DNA of 64,000 nucleotides from Exophiala sp. HKRS030 (taxonomy: Eukaryota; Ascomycota; Eurotiomycetes; Chaetothyriales; Herpotrichiellaceae), in assembly GCA_023897205.1 (NCBI GenBank), contig JAHWDD010000002.1, forward strand, positions 1,984,001 through 2,048,000, given 5' to 3'. This document shows, in pieces, positions 32,579-43,226 of this stretch (its first letter is position 1; each line of letters opens with the position of its first letter). Under the pieces are notes generated by a model that was given only the letters and a program-made list of their open reading frames with translations, ran no database searches and had not been told where the DNA came from. A program made the position numbers and the translations under genes.

Positions 32579-33331
32579 ATGTCTGATATCGATCATCGAC
32601 GGTGGTTGGCCGTGCAGTCCCGATCCAAGCATGCCGACCAGGCATTTGTTTACGCCGTCATAACTACGAAGATCTTCTGCAGACCAACATGCCCGGCACG
32701 ACTGGCTCGAAGGGCCAACGTGAAGTTTTATGACACTCCTGTCCAAGCGGCTCTCGCCGGCTTCCGACCTTGCAAGCGATGTAAACCGGATCGCAATCAC
32801 GTCGAGGGCAGTACCATCACGCAGCCACAGAGAGAAACCGTCAAGAAAGCATGTGAATACATTGCAATGACCAAAGGCAACACGACGCTTAAGGAAGTGG
32901 CGCAAAATGTCAACATCTCGTCGAGATACCTTCATGGTATATTCAAAGACATCATCGGGTCAACTCCTGCTGTATACACTCTCAAGATCAGGAGTCAAAG
33001 CAACTCGGAGTTGGCATCTCCTAGCTCGGGGCATGACTTACAGGTACATGATAACAGCGTCACTACATCGCCCGTCGGAGGTGGTTGTCTGCCAGACGAT
33101 GGTGACTTTGCGTTTATGGAATTGAACATGAAACATTACGCCTCTGTTGCGGCATACGAGGCTGTAGAGGAGCAATTGAAACTATTCGATCAAGAGGAGA
33201 ACATTCTCGGATGGCCCCAAGACGAAGCCATGTCAACCGGTCTGGAATGCTCAACCGACGAGTTCTTTGATTTCTCGGCCTACGACAGCTTTTCTGACCC
33301 CGACGTTCTTGATCAATTTACATTCGGATGA
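32579..33331 (+). CDS. Ada-type metal-binding / AraC-HTH regulator
   Basis: 250 aa from the ATG at 32579. The N-terminal Ada zinc domain shows all four cysteines: FCRPTCPAR and, 27 residues on, GFRPCKRCKPD. In bacterial Ada these hold zinc, and one cysteine accepts methyl from phosphotriesters in DNA. One AraC-like helix-turn-helix follows (TLKEVAQNVNISSRYLHGIFKDIIGSTPAVY, residues ~100-130). The second HTH normally present, and the O6-methylguanine methyltransferase domain, are not seen. The last 90 residues are acidic and aromatic (DEFFDFSAYDSFSDPDVLDQF), like an activation domain. It is probably a nuclear sensor of alkylation damage (inference). Confidence 0.88.
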   Translation: MSDIDHRRWLAVQSRSKHADQAFVYAVITTKIFCRPTCPARLARRANVKFYDTPVQAALAGFRPCKRCKPDRNHVEGSTITQPQRETVKKACEYIAMTKGNTTLKEVAQNVNISSRYLHGIFKDIIGSTPAVYTLKIRSQSNSELASPSSGHDLQVHDNSVTTSPVGGGCLPDDGDFAFMELNMKHYASVAAYEAVEEQLKLFDQEENILGWPQDEAMSTGLECSTDEFFDFSAYDSFSDPDVLDQFTFG

Positions 33332-33751
33332 ATGTCACAGGAGGTCCCTTCTACATGATCATCGATCTGAATGTGCTATTCAATACGTACATCCGACACC
33401 ATCTAAGCGACAGCAAATTCTAACAAAGGGCCCAGAATGACCAGATTGGTCTTCTCTTTGTTTCTAAACGATCGCCACGAAGAAAACTCAAAACCGATTA
33501 ACCATGCTCTACTATATTCGCAGACATTCATTGTCCAAAGCACAAGGACCTTTGTTTGTCCAAGTCAAGAATAACTTTTTAGATGGCTATTGATATCATT
33601 CAACAAGGACAACCAAGAAAGGTACACAATAAAATGCTTTCCGACCAGCGCATATTCATATTCACGACTCGAGTCATCGAATTCATGGGCTAGCTCAATC
33701 ATCCTTTCGAAACAAATACGCCGTATTCGGAAAAAACAATTAAGATCAGCC
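33332..33751. other. Intergenic region
   Basis: About 420 bp between two plus-strand genes. Nothing was recognised. Confidence 0.4.
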
Positions 33752-34894
33752 ATGGTAACAGAGGCCGAAACCCATCCGGAGCGCAAGGACAAGATCCAGG
33801 AAAAGGACGCCGGCGTCCGCGGTCGAGCAGCCTCATCTCCCAGGGTGAAGCGCATGGCTAGCATTCCTGAAGAACCAATTGAGATGTTGCCTCGACCTCG
33901 AGTTGAAGTGGAGGTACAAGAAATCGTGATCGAAAGCGAATTCGAACTCGAACCCAAAGATGATCCACCATGTATGGATGGTTGTGAACTACAGGTACAA
34001 GAACATTCTGAGCATGTACTGGAATACGTCAACAAGATACGTGAAGCTATCATGTTACAAGGGCTTCGGGTACAACGAGAAGAGGAGACATGGAAGGAGA
34101 TTGTCGAGTGTGAAGTGACAAAACCAGACGTGCACGAGAAGACTGAAAAGACACAAACAAAGAAGAAGCGCGAGAGTGTTTTGGCCGCTGTGTCGGTCAA
34201 GACGAAAGATGCTCTTGCTGGATTAAAAGCCGGACGGAGGAGTATATTTGGTGCCGTGGAATCGAAGACCAGGCATGTATTTTCTGGACTCAAAGTCTCT
34301 GGAGAGAATGTCCCACTCGAAATGTCAAGCAGCAGACCCAGAAGTTCCAAAATCAAATCCGTGGGGAAGAAAATATCTCGAGCGCTCTCTGCTCGTCGAG
34401 GAGGAGGTATTATCAGTACACGAGACTCCACGTCAAGGACAGAGGCGGAGATGGAAAAGACACGAACTGACGATGTTGTCATTATCACGCCACCGTCGCA
34501 AGCCTCAGGGTCTGAAAAAGACTGTGAGAAAACGACAGATCATATCGAATTTGAAAGCGAAATCGAAAACGACTCCTCATCTGATACTAGTACCGACGAT
34601 GGTGATGAAGATACAGCGCTCCTCCCTCAGCTGGCAGAACATTCGTCGTCTGTACTAGCCCTTTCAACATCAAGATCGAAGCAGACGAGGAAAAGAAGAT
34701 ACCGTTCACCGACACCATACGGATATCGAAAAAGTATTGATGGTCATCGTCGTCGTCATGTTCCAGTTCGAATGTCTACTACCAGAATCCGCAAAGGTTT
34801 TGGTGTTGCTCGTGGGGTGGTAGGGGACGCGAAGATGGCAGCCAAGAACGTTTTGAGCCTCCGTCGTAAAATTGGTGGGTGGTCAAGGTTGTAA
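33752..34894 (+). CDS. Hypothetical basic, disordered protein
   Basis: A 380-aa ORF starting MVTEAETHPERKDK. No known domain. It is highly charged: an acidic segment (VEVEVQEIVIESEFELEPKDD), then Lys-rich TKKKRESVLAAVSVKTKDALAG. A paired motif follows (KTKDALAGLKAGRRSIF and SKTRHVFSGLKVSG). A SDTSTDDGDED acidic patch precedes an Arg-rich C-terminus ending in VARGVVGDAKMAAKN and LRRKIGGW, which could be amphipathic helices. The upstream in-frame extension begins with TTG and is less protein-like. The opposite strand also holds a long open frame (33565-34488), but its Ser/Arg-rich composition looks like a shadow. It could act at a membrane or in the nucleus; this is a guess. Confidence 0.6.
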   Translation: MVTEAETHPERKDKIQEKDAGVRGRAASSPRVKRMASIPEEPIEMLPRPRVEVEVQEIVIESEFELEPKDDPPCMDGCELQVQEHSEHVLEYVNKIREAIMLQGLRVQREEETWKEIVECEVTKPDVHEKTEKTQTKKKRESVLAAVSVKTKDALAGLKAGRRSIFGAVESKTRHVFSGLKVSGENVPLEMSSSRPRSSKIKSVGKKISRALSARRGGGIISTRDSTSRTEAEMEKTRTDDVVIITPPSQASGSEKDCEKTTDHIEFESEIENDSSSDTSTDDGDEDTALLPQLAEHSSSVLALSTSRSKQTRKRRYRSPTPYGYRKSIDGHRRRHVPVRMSTTRIRKGFGVARGVVGDAKMAAKNVLSLRRKIGGWSRL

Positions 34895-35129
34895 AGAAAA
34901 CACTATAACTAGAAAGGTCCGTGTCATTGTATAAATGTTATTTATTGCAGCATATGCAAGAGTTGGTGGCAAAACTGGTCTGGACATTGTAAATATTCAG
35001 CTCCTGTGTCGCAAGCCGTCCTACAATGTCTAAGATACAATCATCTGTCGACTGTACTGTGTACTACTACTATCGTGAACCCTTGATCCAACTCCGAACG
35101 TCGTTGGTTCCCTGTTGTCACATCCTTAC

Positions 35130-37042
35130 TCAAAACTTCTGCAAATAAAACGTACTCATACGGTACTTGCTCTCCCCTTCAAACTGCGACAACTCCTCCA
35201 ATGCCTGCTTTCCCTCGCGTTCTATCGTCTCTTTGATCTCTGGAGTTCGAGGAGTGATGCGACATTCAAAGGGTTCCGGTCGCCAATTCAATCCGTTTCT
35301 GTTCCAATCCACAAAGTCAGCCGTTTGTTATTTTGACGCACGCTTCCCGGGGGATGTTTCAAAACAAAGGGGAAAGAGACTTACGTATACTTGAAGATGT
35401 CCACTGGGATTTCATTGCCATTCTTGTCGAGAGCTTTTTGAATATTGAAAGCCCACAGCAAGCGTGCAACAGTCAAAAAAGTTCCTTGCTCAGCCAACCC
35501 TTGACCACTGCAGACTCTTCTACCCCACCCAAAAGTCATGTAACCCTTCTCGTTCGGGAACGGACGATGGAGAGGATGATCTTCGAAAAACCGCTCGGGA
35601 CAGAATCGATCTGGTTCGGGGAAATTGTTCTCGTTTCGGTGAATGGCCCACACGTTTCCTTGGACCCAAGTGTTTTTGGGAATGTACCATCCCTTTTATA
35701 TCACACACAGATCAGTACCATCACATTTACCACCATATTTGTTGTCAAACTTACGTTGTAAACATCATCTTGGATCGGAGCGTGAGGCTGACCTCCAATG
35801 ATGGCCACAGAACGCCATCTGAATACTTCCTTTGTGAAAGCGCGGACGTACGGCAAGTCATCGTCGAGACCTGGACTTCGGTAGGCACCAACCACGCGAT
35901 CAAGTTCTTCCCACGCCTTGGGCAGAGCTTCTGGGAAAGCGCAGCATGCGAGCACAAACGTGACAAGCGTCGAACTCGAGGTATCGCTTCCAGCCCCAAA
36001 CAGATTACCGTTGAGCGAAGCAATTTCCAATTCGTTCAAACCGTACTTGGGCGCCTCGTCAAAAATCTTCTTCGCATAGCAGTTCCCGTGGTTTTCCTTG
36101 TTGGCCGCTTCGTCAGCAAGAGCATAGTAAAAGTTTCGTCCACGGCCTCTACTGCCGAGACCATGCTTCCAGGGCGCCATCCAGTTGGGAAACTTCGAAA
36201 GCCCTTGATTGCCGTTAGCATCAACGACGTCCCGACCTTTCAGAGCGAATACTTACATGGGAATGTCTCCATCAGCATTGGAAAAGTCTTGCCTGGCACA
36301 TTCAGCTCGGCAGCCTTCTGCATCACAGCAATAACTTCCGTAATGATGGGATCTTCTTTGCTGCTGATACGGCGATTAAAGCCAATAATGCTGACGACGG
36401 ATGCTGCGTATCGTTCAAACGCCATCACATAGTCCTTGGGGTTCTGAAGAATTTCATACGCAACCACCTTGCTCTCATTGTTCTGGAAACCACTGTAGCT
36501 GCGGACATGCTGGAGCCCAACACCCATGTGAGTCAACTTGCGGTGCAGTCGCCATCGGTCACCGTAGTACATTGACACAATGTTGTTCTGGCCCATGCTG
36601 AGTTCACCAAACACAACCATTCGAGGACGGGACGAGTAGATTGCTGCACGCTTGTCTAGGATCTCGGACGCGGCCGTGGCTTCATTGATCCATACCGTTG
36701 GGTTTCGTCCGATCCAGTATGTGATGATGGGTGTCTTATATCGTTTCGACAATTCCTCAAAGTAGAACCATGGCTTGACATCGGGTAGTTGAAATGTGTT
36801 TCCTATGATCGGCCAAGGCATTGGACCAGGAGGCTACCACAGACATAAATCGTCAATTCCATTCCATCGTGTACTCATACTGCGTATGGCTCGTTGGTCC
36901 CTAAGGCACTCACCATTTTACTTCTCAAAATAAGCATGCGAACATAGTCCGCTATCACGGCGATGACGCCAAAGACGGCCAACCCAATGGCGATCTTGCT
37001 GGCACTCGGGGCCGCATTCTGGAGATGCACCATGGCACCCAT
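35130..37042 (-). CDS. Cytochrome P450 monooxygenase A
   Basis: Five exons (37042-36914, 36833-36257, 36203-35755, 35692-35385, 35298-35130) join to 543 aa. The N-terminal membrane anchor (KIAIGLAVFGVIAVIADYV) is followed by the PPGPMPWPIIGN hinge. The I-helix GAGSDTSSS carries the normal acid-alcohol pair. The K-helix KEVFRWR (ExxR) and the PERFF segment are present. The heme loop FGWGRRVCSGQGLA holds the thiolate cysteine. It sits on the ER membrane and needs P450 reductase. The FPWLSKFPNWMAPWKHG segment, formed by splicing exons 2 and 3, resembles fungal P450s annotated as O-methylsterigmatocystin oxidoreductase-like, but no mycotoxin cluster is present, so the substrate is unknown. Confidence 0.93.
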
Positions 37043-38148
37043 ATTGGTGGTTCTTTGATGTATGCTGACAAGTATACTCCGAGGGATACTTTGCTCAGAT
37101 CTCACGCCACGATCTGATGTGATTGTGAACAGAAAGAATGCAGCTCACGACGAAGATATTGAATGTTTCAGTTCAACCCCTCGTATCGTACGAGGTTGGA
37201 AGAGCACGACCCAGTCAAGTCTTTGGCTGACGAATGGACTCGGCATTTGTGCGATTGCATGTCTTTGCATTTCTGTCACTGGCTGTTTTGCGATTAGGCT
37301 ATGTTGGATTGGGAGAATGGACCTGCCGAGTGAGCGTGGGGCTTTGTGATGTCTAGAGGGGAATATCGGTGACTTGTATCTCTCCCCATCAGCCCCATGA
37401 AGGGAAGTGAAAGAAAGTGGGATTTCGGCTGAAAAGGATCCTCCGCAATTCCTCTCCGTGGGGTGTCCGTGTCCAGAGGTACATCAACTTCGGTAGAAGC
37501 CAGAGAGAACGAGGGGAAAGCCGAGGGATCGAACAGTCTTTGTACTGTGTGTATGAGAATCATCTTCGTACTTTCCACAAGATCTCGGTTGAGATACGAG
37601 TACGAGTTTGCTTGAGTGATGATGCCCAGTGAGATACGCATGCCCCACTCTCTCTATCCAGCAACAAATATCCATCAACGGACATACTGGTTCATTGTAT
37701 TCATTGGTTTGTGTGCCCTAGCGATGATATATCAAGGTAACTCTTGACTTTGATTCAGCCAGAAAGAGGTCTTGCTGTCTTTTTCTTGTGCAGGGAAATT
37801 GGCCCATGCACTAAGATCTCAAGGTGCATACAGTACTTCGGACCGAGAACAAATTTGCCGAGACGCCCATTCTTCGATCGAAACATCTTGTCGCACACGT
37901 CCCAGCGGCAAGTCGCCGCCCTTTGATATTCTACGCGTCAATCCGATAACCCTGTGGAGGCGGAGGGTGCTGGCAGGCGCAACCTGCTCCAGGCACTTCC
38001 ATGATGATGCTTTCCAGACTAAGTCACGATGTTTGGAAACCACTCCTGAGACGAACTGGTCAAATATGTGATTCAAAGAGCCTGATTCCATGCCCCTGGT
38101 AACGCCTATCCGTACATAACAGTCCACCGCAGTACCTTGTCCCAGCTT
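37043..38148. other. Intergenic region (promoter of P450 A)
   Basis: About 1.1 kb between the P450 start and the 3' end of the lipase gene. I see no gene or repeat. Confidence 0.4.
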
Positions 38149-39273
38149 CTATGCTGCGGCTGCTGGCGCCGCGACTTCAGCCTCCGCGACATGCGTCTCT
38201 TGCTTCACTGGCTCTACAACCTCTTCGGGTACATAGTCAACGTTCTCTGACGCCACATAGAGAGGGAGAGCTGGCTCGTTCCACGGTTTGGGGGTAAACA
38301 GTAAGATACTCTTCAGGCACCACGCACTCAGGGCCTGCGTCTGTGTTGCGTCCAAGATACTCAGGCCAGGTGCTATCCTACTTTTACACACTCCAGCCAT
38401 ATTGATTCGATCCAACCGCCCTGGTCCACCGTTCTTCAGAGCGTCTTCGGCCAACGCCCACGCCAACGAACTGTGCATAACCCCTTCGTGAGAATATGCC
38501 AGCTGCCCAGGCTTCATGGACTTGACGGCCGCGCGCTGGATTTCACAATTCGTGACGCCGACATTCCTCTCATCCTTCATCAAGGCGGATGCAAATGGTC
38601 CAAATTGCGGCTGCACGACCTCATCGGTCGAAGAGTATATCGATGTGGTCGGGACATACGCCGAGTCTCCGCCATTGGAGCGCAATGTCGCAATGAACTT
38701 GGAGTTGCGTGTTTGGTTCCAAACGGCCGGTGTGCCTGGTATAGTATATGGACATGGCGCGAGTCCCCATGCTTGTACCGTCCCTCGAAAATCTGCCGAC
38801 AGGCAGATGAAGTTGCTGACCCGTGTGCGGGTGCTGGGCCAATACTTCAATGCCCATTGGGTTGACAGGTTGCCTTGTGACCAAGCGATGACTGCGACTT
38901 TAGTGTCGCATAACGTTGAAAGGTAATTGATGGCGTACGCTACGTGTTCTGCATTCTTAGGCGCTTCATCACACATTCGGCCTGGGATGTTCAGCCAAAC
39001 AGGGTCTGCAAAGGAGGTCCCACGGAGGAGCTTAGCAAAGTTGTGTTCGTATGCCTCGCCACCATATGAGCCAGTACCCGGCACCAGAATCACAGGTGTC
39101 TTTCCATCTTTTCCATGATTGAAGTCGGCAGGGATAAATATCACGGAGCGCAGTACGTCCTCGGTAAGCGCATATGGCGCATCATGGCTGTCGAGTTGCT
39201 GGTAGACGGCGACGGCTGGGTCAGGGTTCTTGTTCTGGTGGCTGTTGATGTTGACCTTCTTCGACCGGAACAT
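38149..39273 (-). CDS. CALB-type lipase/esterase (alpha/beta hydrolase)
   Basis: A single-exon frame of 374 aa. The core PVILVPGTGSYGGEAYEHNF, nucleophile loop IAWSQGNLSTQW (Ser132), SADFRGTVQAWG, PTTSIYSSTDEVVQPQ (Asp217) and YSHEGVMHSSLAWAL (His262) line up with the catalytic pattern of Candida antarctica lipase B-like enzymes. These hydrolyse or transfer esters. Secreted relatives carry signal peptides; this one begins MFRSKKVNINSHQNKN with none, so either it is intracellular or a 5' exon was missed. The frame is open a little upstream of the ATG, but no convincing exon was found. The C-terminal 35 residues are Glu/Val/Ala-rich (VEPVKQETHVAEAEVAA), unusual for the family. Confidence 0.82.
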   Translation of the reverse strand: MFRSKKVNINSHQNKNPDPAVAVYQQLDSHDAPYALTEDVLRSVIFIPADFNHGKDGKTPVILVPGTGSYGGEAYEHNFAKLLRGTSFADPVWLNIPGRMCDEAPKNAEHVAYAINYLSTLCDTKVAVIAWSQGNLSTQWALKYWPSTRTRVSNFICLSADFRGTVQAWGLAPCPYTIPGTPAVWNQTRNSKFIATLRSNGGDSAYVPTTSIYSSTDEVVQPQFGPFASALMKDERNVGVTNCEIQRAAVKSMKPGQLAYSHEGVMHSSLAWALAEDALKNGGPGRLDRINMAGVCKSRIAPGLSILDATQTQALSAWCLKSILLFTPKPWNEPALPLYVASENVDYVPEEVVEPVKQETHVAEAEVAAPAAAA

Positions 39274-40428
39274 GATGTCCTATGATCAAAAATTGTACTG
39301 GACTGACACAGGCAAAGCAGATAACAATCGAATGGGAATGTATCTCAGCGCGGAGGACCCCTCGAGGACCGAGGCTCAAAATGACTGGGTCAGGGCAAGA
39401 ATCTGGACTTCTACTTGAGGTTTGATGGATGTAAAGTACGGGGGGAACACCTCTCAATGCCGCAGCAAGAGTATATAAAATACGACGTGTTACAAGACTA
39501 GTCTTGCTTCTTCGACCTATGCACAATAGTGCTTTTCGCATTGCCAATGCACCATCGCAGCCAGCATGTGCGCCATTAATATAATCCATTTCAGCTCGAC
39601 TGAAAAGGCATCAAACATGAACATCTTTGGATGCCAGCCGTGGAATATCTTTGGGGTTCACTTGTTGTGTCGGCCAAACCGTTAGTTTGATGGTCCACCT
39701 TCTGACTGCAAAGTCTGTACGTAAATCCGCTGTCGCTCGGTCCTAGCCGGCAACCATGCAGCACATCGAGGATGGGGTAAGCCAATGAGCACTGGAGCTC
39801 CTGGAGGTAAGGCACGCTTTTCTTCCTTGCATGGCTAGAGACTTCCAATGCCCAATCACTAAAGGTATACATCCTGGCGTTTCCGATATGAAGCTGATAT
39901 TTTCTCAAGGCTGAAAAAGATCAGCGTGGCTGTAGACCTCGTGCGTCCATGGTCCATGCAAGTATGTACGTACACATAAACTGCATTTTACATACACCTC
40001 CTCTCATCAGTCTAACGACGTGTCTATTGAACTGTGAACGGAGCGGACAATGTGCTTGATTTCTCGGAATCTTCTTCAGTTCCTCGAACTCGTCGAGATG
40101 CGAGGACGGTGGCCAGTTGTTGGTGTGCACTGGCGCCGTATGGGCTGAAACTTTAGGTACTATGCTCGAGCTTGAATATGGCAGGAGATCGCCGTGGAAG
40201 CCGGATTGGCTCTTCAGGCATTGCATGCGATGAGAGATATCTTGTTGGGCTGTAAAGGCTGACGTACATGGTCAAAAGCCCGCCCCCCCAGCCGCGATGA
40301 CTGAACCTTCGGATTTGGGCTAAACGGACCAAGATATAAAGAGGACCAGAGGACTACGTTCTGCGACAATGAAATCTTTGTAGATCTCAAAGAGAAAAGC
40401 CCTCGCAAAGAGATCTGTACACACAAAG
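39274..40428. promoter_or_regulatory. Divergent promoter region, lipase / phospholipase D
   Basis: About 1.15 kb without a gene. A GTATATAAAAT box at 39471-39481 could serve either strand. A C-run (CCCGCCCCCCCAGCC) occurs near 40280. Confidence 0.4.
40335..40340 (+). promoter_or_regulatory. TATA box of the phospholipase D gene
   Basis: TATAAA, 89 bp upstream of the ATG at 40429, at a typical fungal promoter distance. Confidence 0.5.
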
Positions 40429-43111
40429 ATGACTTCGCTCTTCAACAAGGCCACGGAAGCGGCCAAGAGAGCGCAAAGCACCGTCACCAACGGAGCTCAT
40501 TTGGACAATGTCACCAACAGGTTTGGCCTCGGGAGCATCGCCAACGCGGTCAACGGCATGGTGAATGGCAAGAACCCCAACCTTGAACACAGATACAATA
40601 GCTCTGCACCGGTCTCGCAGGGCAATAGTGTCAAGTATCACGTCGACGGGTGCGCTTACTTCTGGGCTGTATCTGAGGCCTTGGAGAATGTGAAGGAGTC
40701 CGTTTGGATTCTAGGATGTGCGCACTCTCACTCTTTCTATCTCTCTTTGGAACTGGAGGCGAGTTGAAATGGCTGACAAGCGATTGCTTATTTTAACTCA
40801 GGGTGGGTTTCTCCAGAAGTATACCTGAGACGACCACCATCGGAGAACGAACAATATCGACTGGATCGAATGCTTCTTGCTGCCGCAGAGCGAGGAGTCA
40901 AAGTCAACGTTATTGTCTTTAAAGAAGTTCCTCAATTTATGTACCGTAAGTATACCTACCGCACCCTCCCCGAGCAATGAAACAGATGGCATAGTTGCTC
41001 ACGCCTTCGTTCAATCATGTTCTGATTCATGGAGGGAAACAGTTTCATCCCACCATACAAAGAGAGCTTTGGAAGCTTTACACCCCAACATTGCCGTCTT
41101 CAGGTACCCGGATCATTACACTGGCGCCAAGGGAGTTCTCTCATCGACAAAAAGTCTGCTTCAAAGCACGTTGGCAGGCGGTGCCGGAAACTTGGGCAAG
41201 ATATCCGACGAGTCACTGCAGAACCTGTTTGCCTTAGCTGGTGGACCGACGCTGCTGTGGGCGCATCACGAGAAACTGGTCATCTGCGACCAGCAGACTG
41301 TCTTCATGGGTGGTATCGATTTGTCCTATGGTCGATGGGACACGATTCAACATGCCATCGCTGACGCTCATCCTGGCGACCTCGACGACATTGTCTTCCC
41401 CGGCCAGGACTACAATAATGCTCGGGTGATGGATTTCAAAAACCTGGACAACTGGGAGCACAACAAACTCAGTCGACTTACCACGTCAAGGATGGGTTGG
41501 CAAGATATATCGATCAGTCTGGCTGGACCGGCTGTGGTTGATCTGTGCAAACACTTTATCGAACGCTGGAACTTTATCCATAGTATGAAATACAATACCG
41601 GCCTACCAAAGGATTCGAGATATGAACGCATACCATCGATGGACGATTCTTCAGCAGCACAGGGTACAGCAAAACAAACTGCGGGCCAAATGTCATGTCA
41701 ACTCATCCGCAGTGTGAGCAGCTGGAGTGGTGGTCCGACGCCCGAACACAGCGTTTACGATGCGTATATTGATATTATCGAAAAGAGCGAGCATTTCGTG
41801 TACATTGAGCAGCAATTCTTCATCACGGCGACGGGGACATGGCTCGGGACAGTATGGAACCGGGTCGGCGAAGCGATCGTCCAACGCATCTTGCGTGCCG
41901 CACAGGAGAAGAAACGGTACAAGGTTATTGTCATATTACCTTCTGTACCTGCGTTTCCAGGAGACCTCCAAGCTTTGATCACTGGTCACCCACCCCGGGC
42001 AATAATGAAGCTGCAATACAAGTCGATCTCTCGAGGTGGGTTCAGCATCATGGACAAACTGAGGCGCGCGGGCGTTGAGCCAAGGGAGTTCATCAGGTTC
42101 TTCAACCTCAGGACATACGATCGGATCAACGAGAGTGCTTTGATGCAAAAGGTCGAAAAGGACAGTGGTGTCGAGTACAAGCTCGCGAGCGAAGAGCACG
42201 ATGACATCGTGGACCCATTCGGTCTCCAAGCCCAGAAAGAGGTCGGCGAGTTCGAGGGTGACGATGTCACCGCGAACCACCAGGCGTACCGAAAGTATCA
42301 GACCGCCGCGGGCCCACGGCACACAAGCTGGGACAGCGTGAGTTCATGCTACATGCTGGGAGGGACGGACATCCGCCAAGTCCCGTGGGCAGGTGGCGGG
42401 ACCGTCAACGAGATCGACGCGTTCGTCTCGGAGGAGTTGTACGTGCACTCGAAGGTGTTGATCGCCGATGACAGAGTCGTGCTCTGTGGATCGGCGAACT
42501 TGAATGACAGGTCGCTGAAGGGCAGTCGTGATTCGGAGATTGCCTTGGTGATTGAAGACCCGACGCCGCTCGAGACGACGATGAACGGTCAAAAGTTCCA
42601 AGCGAGTCGGTTCGCCGCGAGTCTTCGTAGGTATCTGTTCCGCAAGCACTTGGGGTTGTTGGCGCCACAAAACATGAGGAACCCAGATGGGCATTTCACT
42701 CCCGCGCCGGGAGACAACGGGTACGATTTTGGGTCGAAAGAAGACGGTATGGTCGCTGATCCTTTGAGTGATGACTTCTGGAAGTACTGGGACGACGTGG
42801 CCTCGACGAACACGCTGGCGTTTCGTAAAGTGTTTGCGCCCATGCCGGACGACACGGCCAAGACGTGGATCCAGTACCAGATGTTGTTTTGGAAGAGGTT
42901 CACCGGACCCGACGGGTTGCACATGGCGCAATGGGGACATGTGGCCAAGGACAACTTTGCCGGTGGTGATGAAGGCGTCGCGGCCGTCAAGGAGGAACTG
43001 GCAAAGATAAGAGGCATGTTGGTCGAGATGCCGTTGGAGTTTTTGGTCAAGACGGACATTCAGATTGAGGATCCTGGGTATAATATCATCACTAGGCAAG
43101 GTTACGTGTGA
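40429..43111 (+). CDS. Phospholipase D (HKD superfamily), lacking PX/PH domains
   Basis: Three exons (40429-40717, 40802-40945, 41043-43111) give about 833 aa. Splicing yields VWILGWWVSPEVYLRRPP, a conserved fungal PLD segment. Both HKD motifs are present: HHEKLVICDQQTVFMGG near residue 217 and YVHSKVLIADDRVVLCGSANLNDRS near residue 610. Each supplies the His and Lys of the active site. The enzyme hydrolyses phosphatidylcholine to phosphatidic acid and choline, usually at membranes. No PX or PH domain precedes the catalytic region, unlike yeast Spo14. This matches the shorter PLD class of filamentous fungi. The acceptor of intron 2 was chosen at 41042 because it gives LSSHHTKRALEALHPNIAVFR; an earlier in-phase acceptor at 40985 would insert 19 residues. 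Confidence 0.9.
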
Positions 43112-43226
43112 GATAACGACATTGATATCCGATGCAGTGGTAGGAGTTGTTTGAAGAAATTCATGAGTCGTGTTAACGTCATTGTCAAAATTTGCTGCTA
43201 CATGTCATGGAGAGTAGAAAAGTAAA

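Noticed and set aside
33565..34488. 307-codon minus-strand frame
   Set aside because: Ser/Arg-rich antisense of the 33752 gene, with no domain. The plus strand has the better start and composition, though neither has a known family.
42344..43099. 251-codon minus-strand frame inside the phospholipase D gene
   Set aside because: Antisense to conserved HKD-containing sequence. His/Arg-rich shadow.
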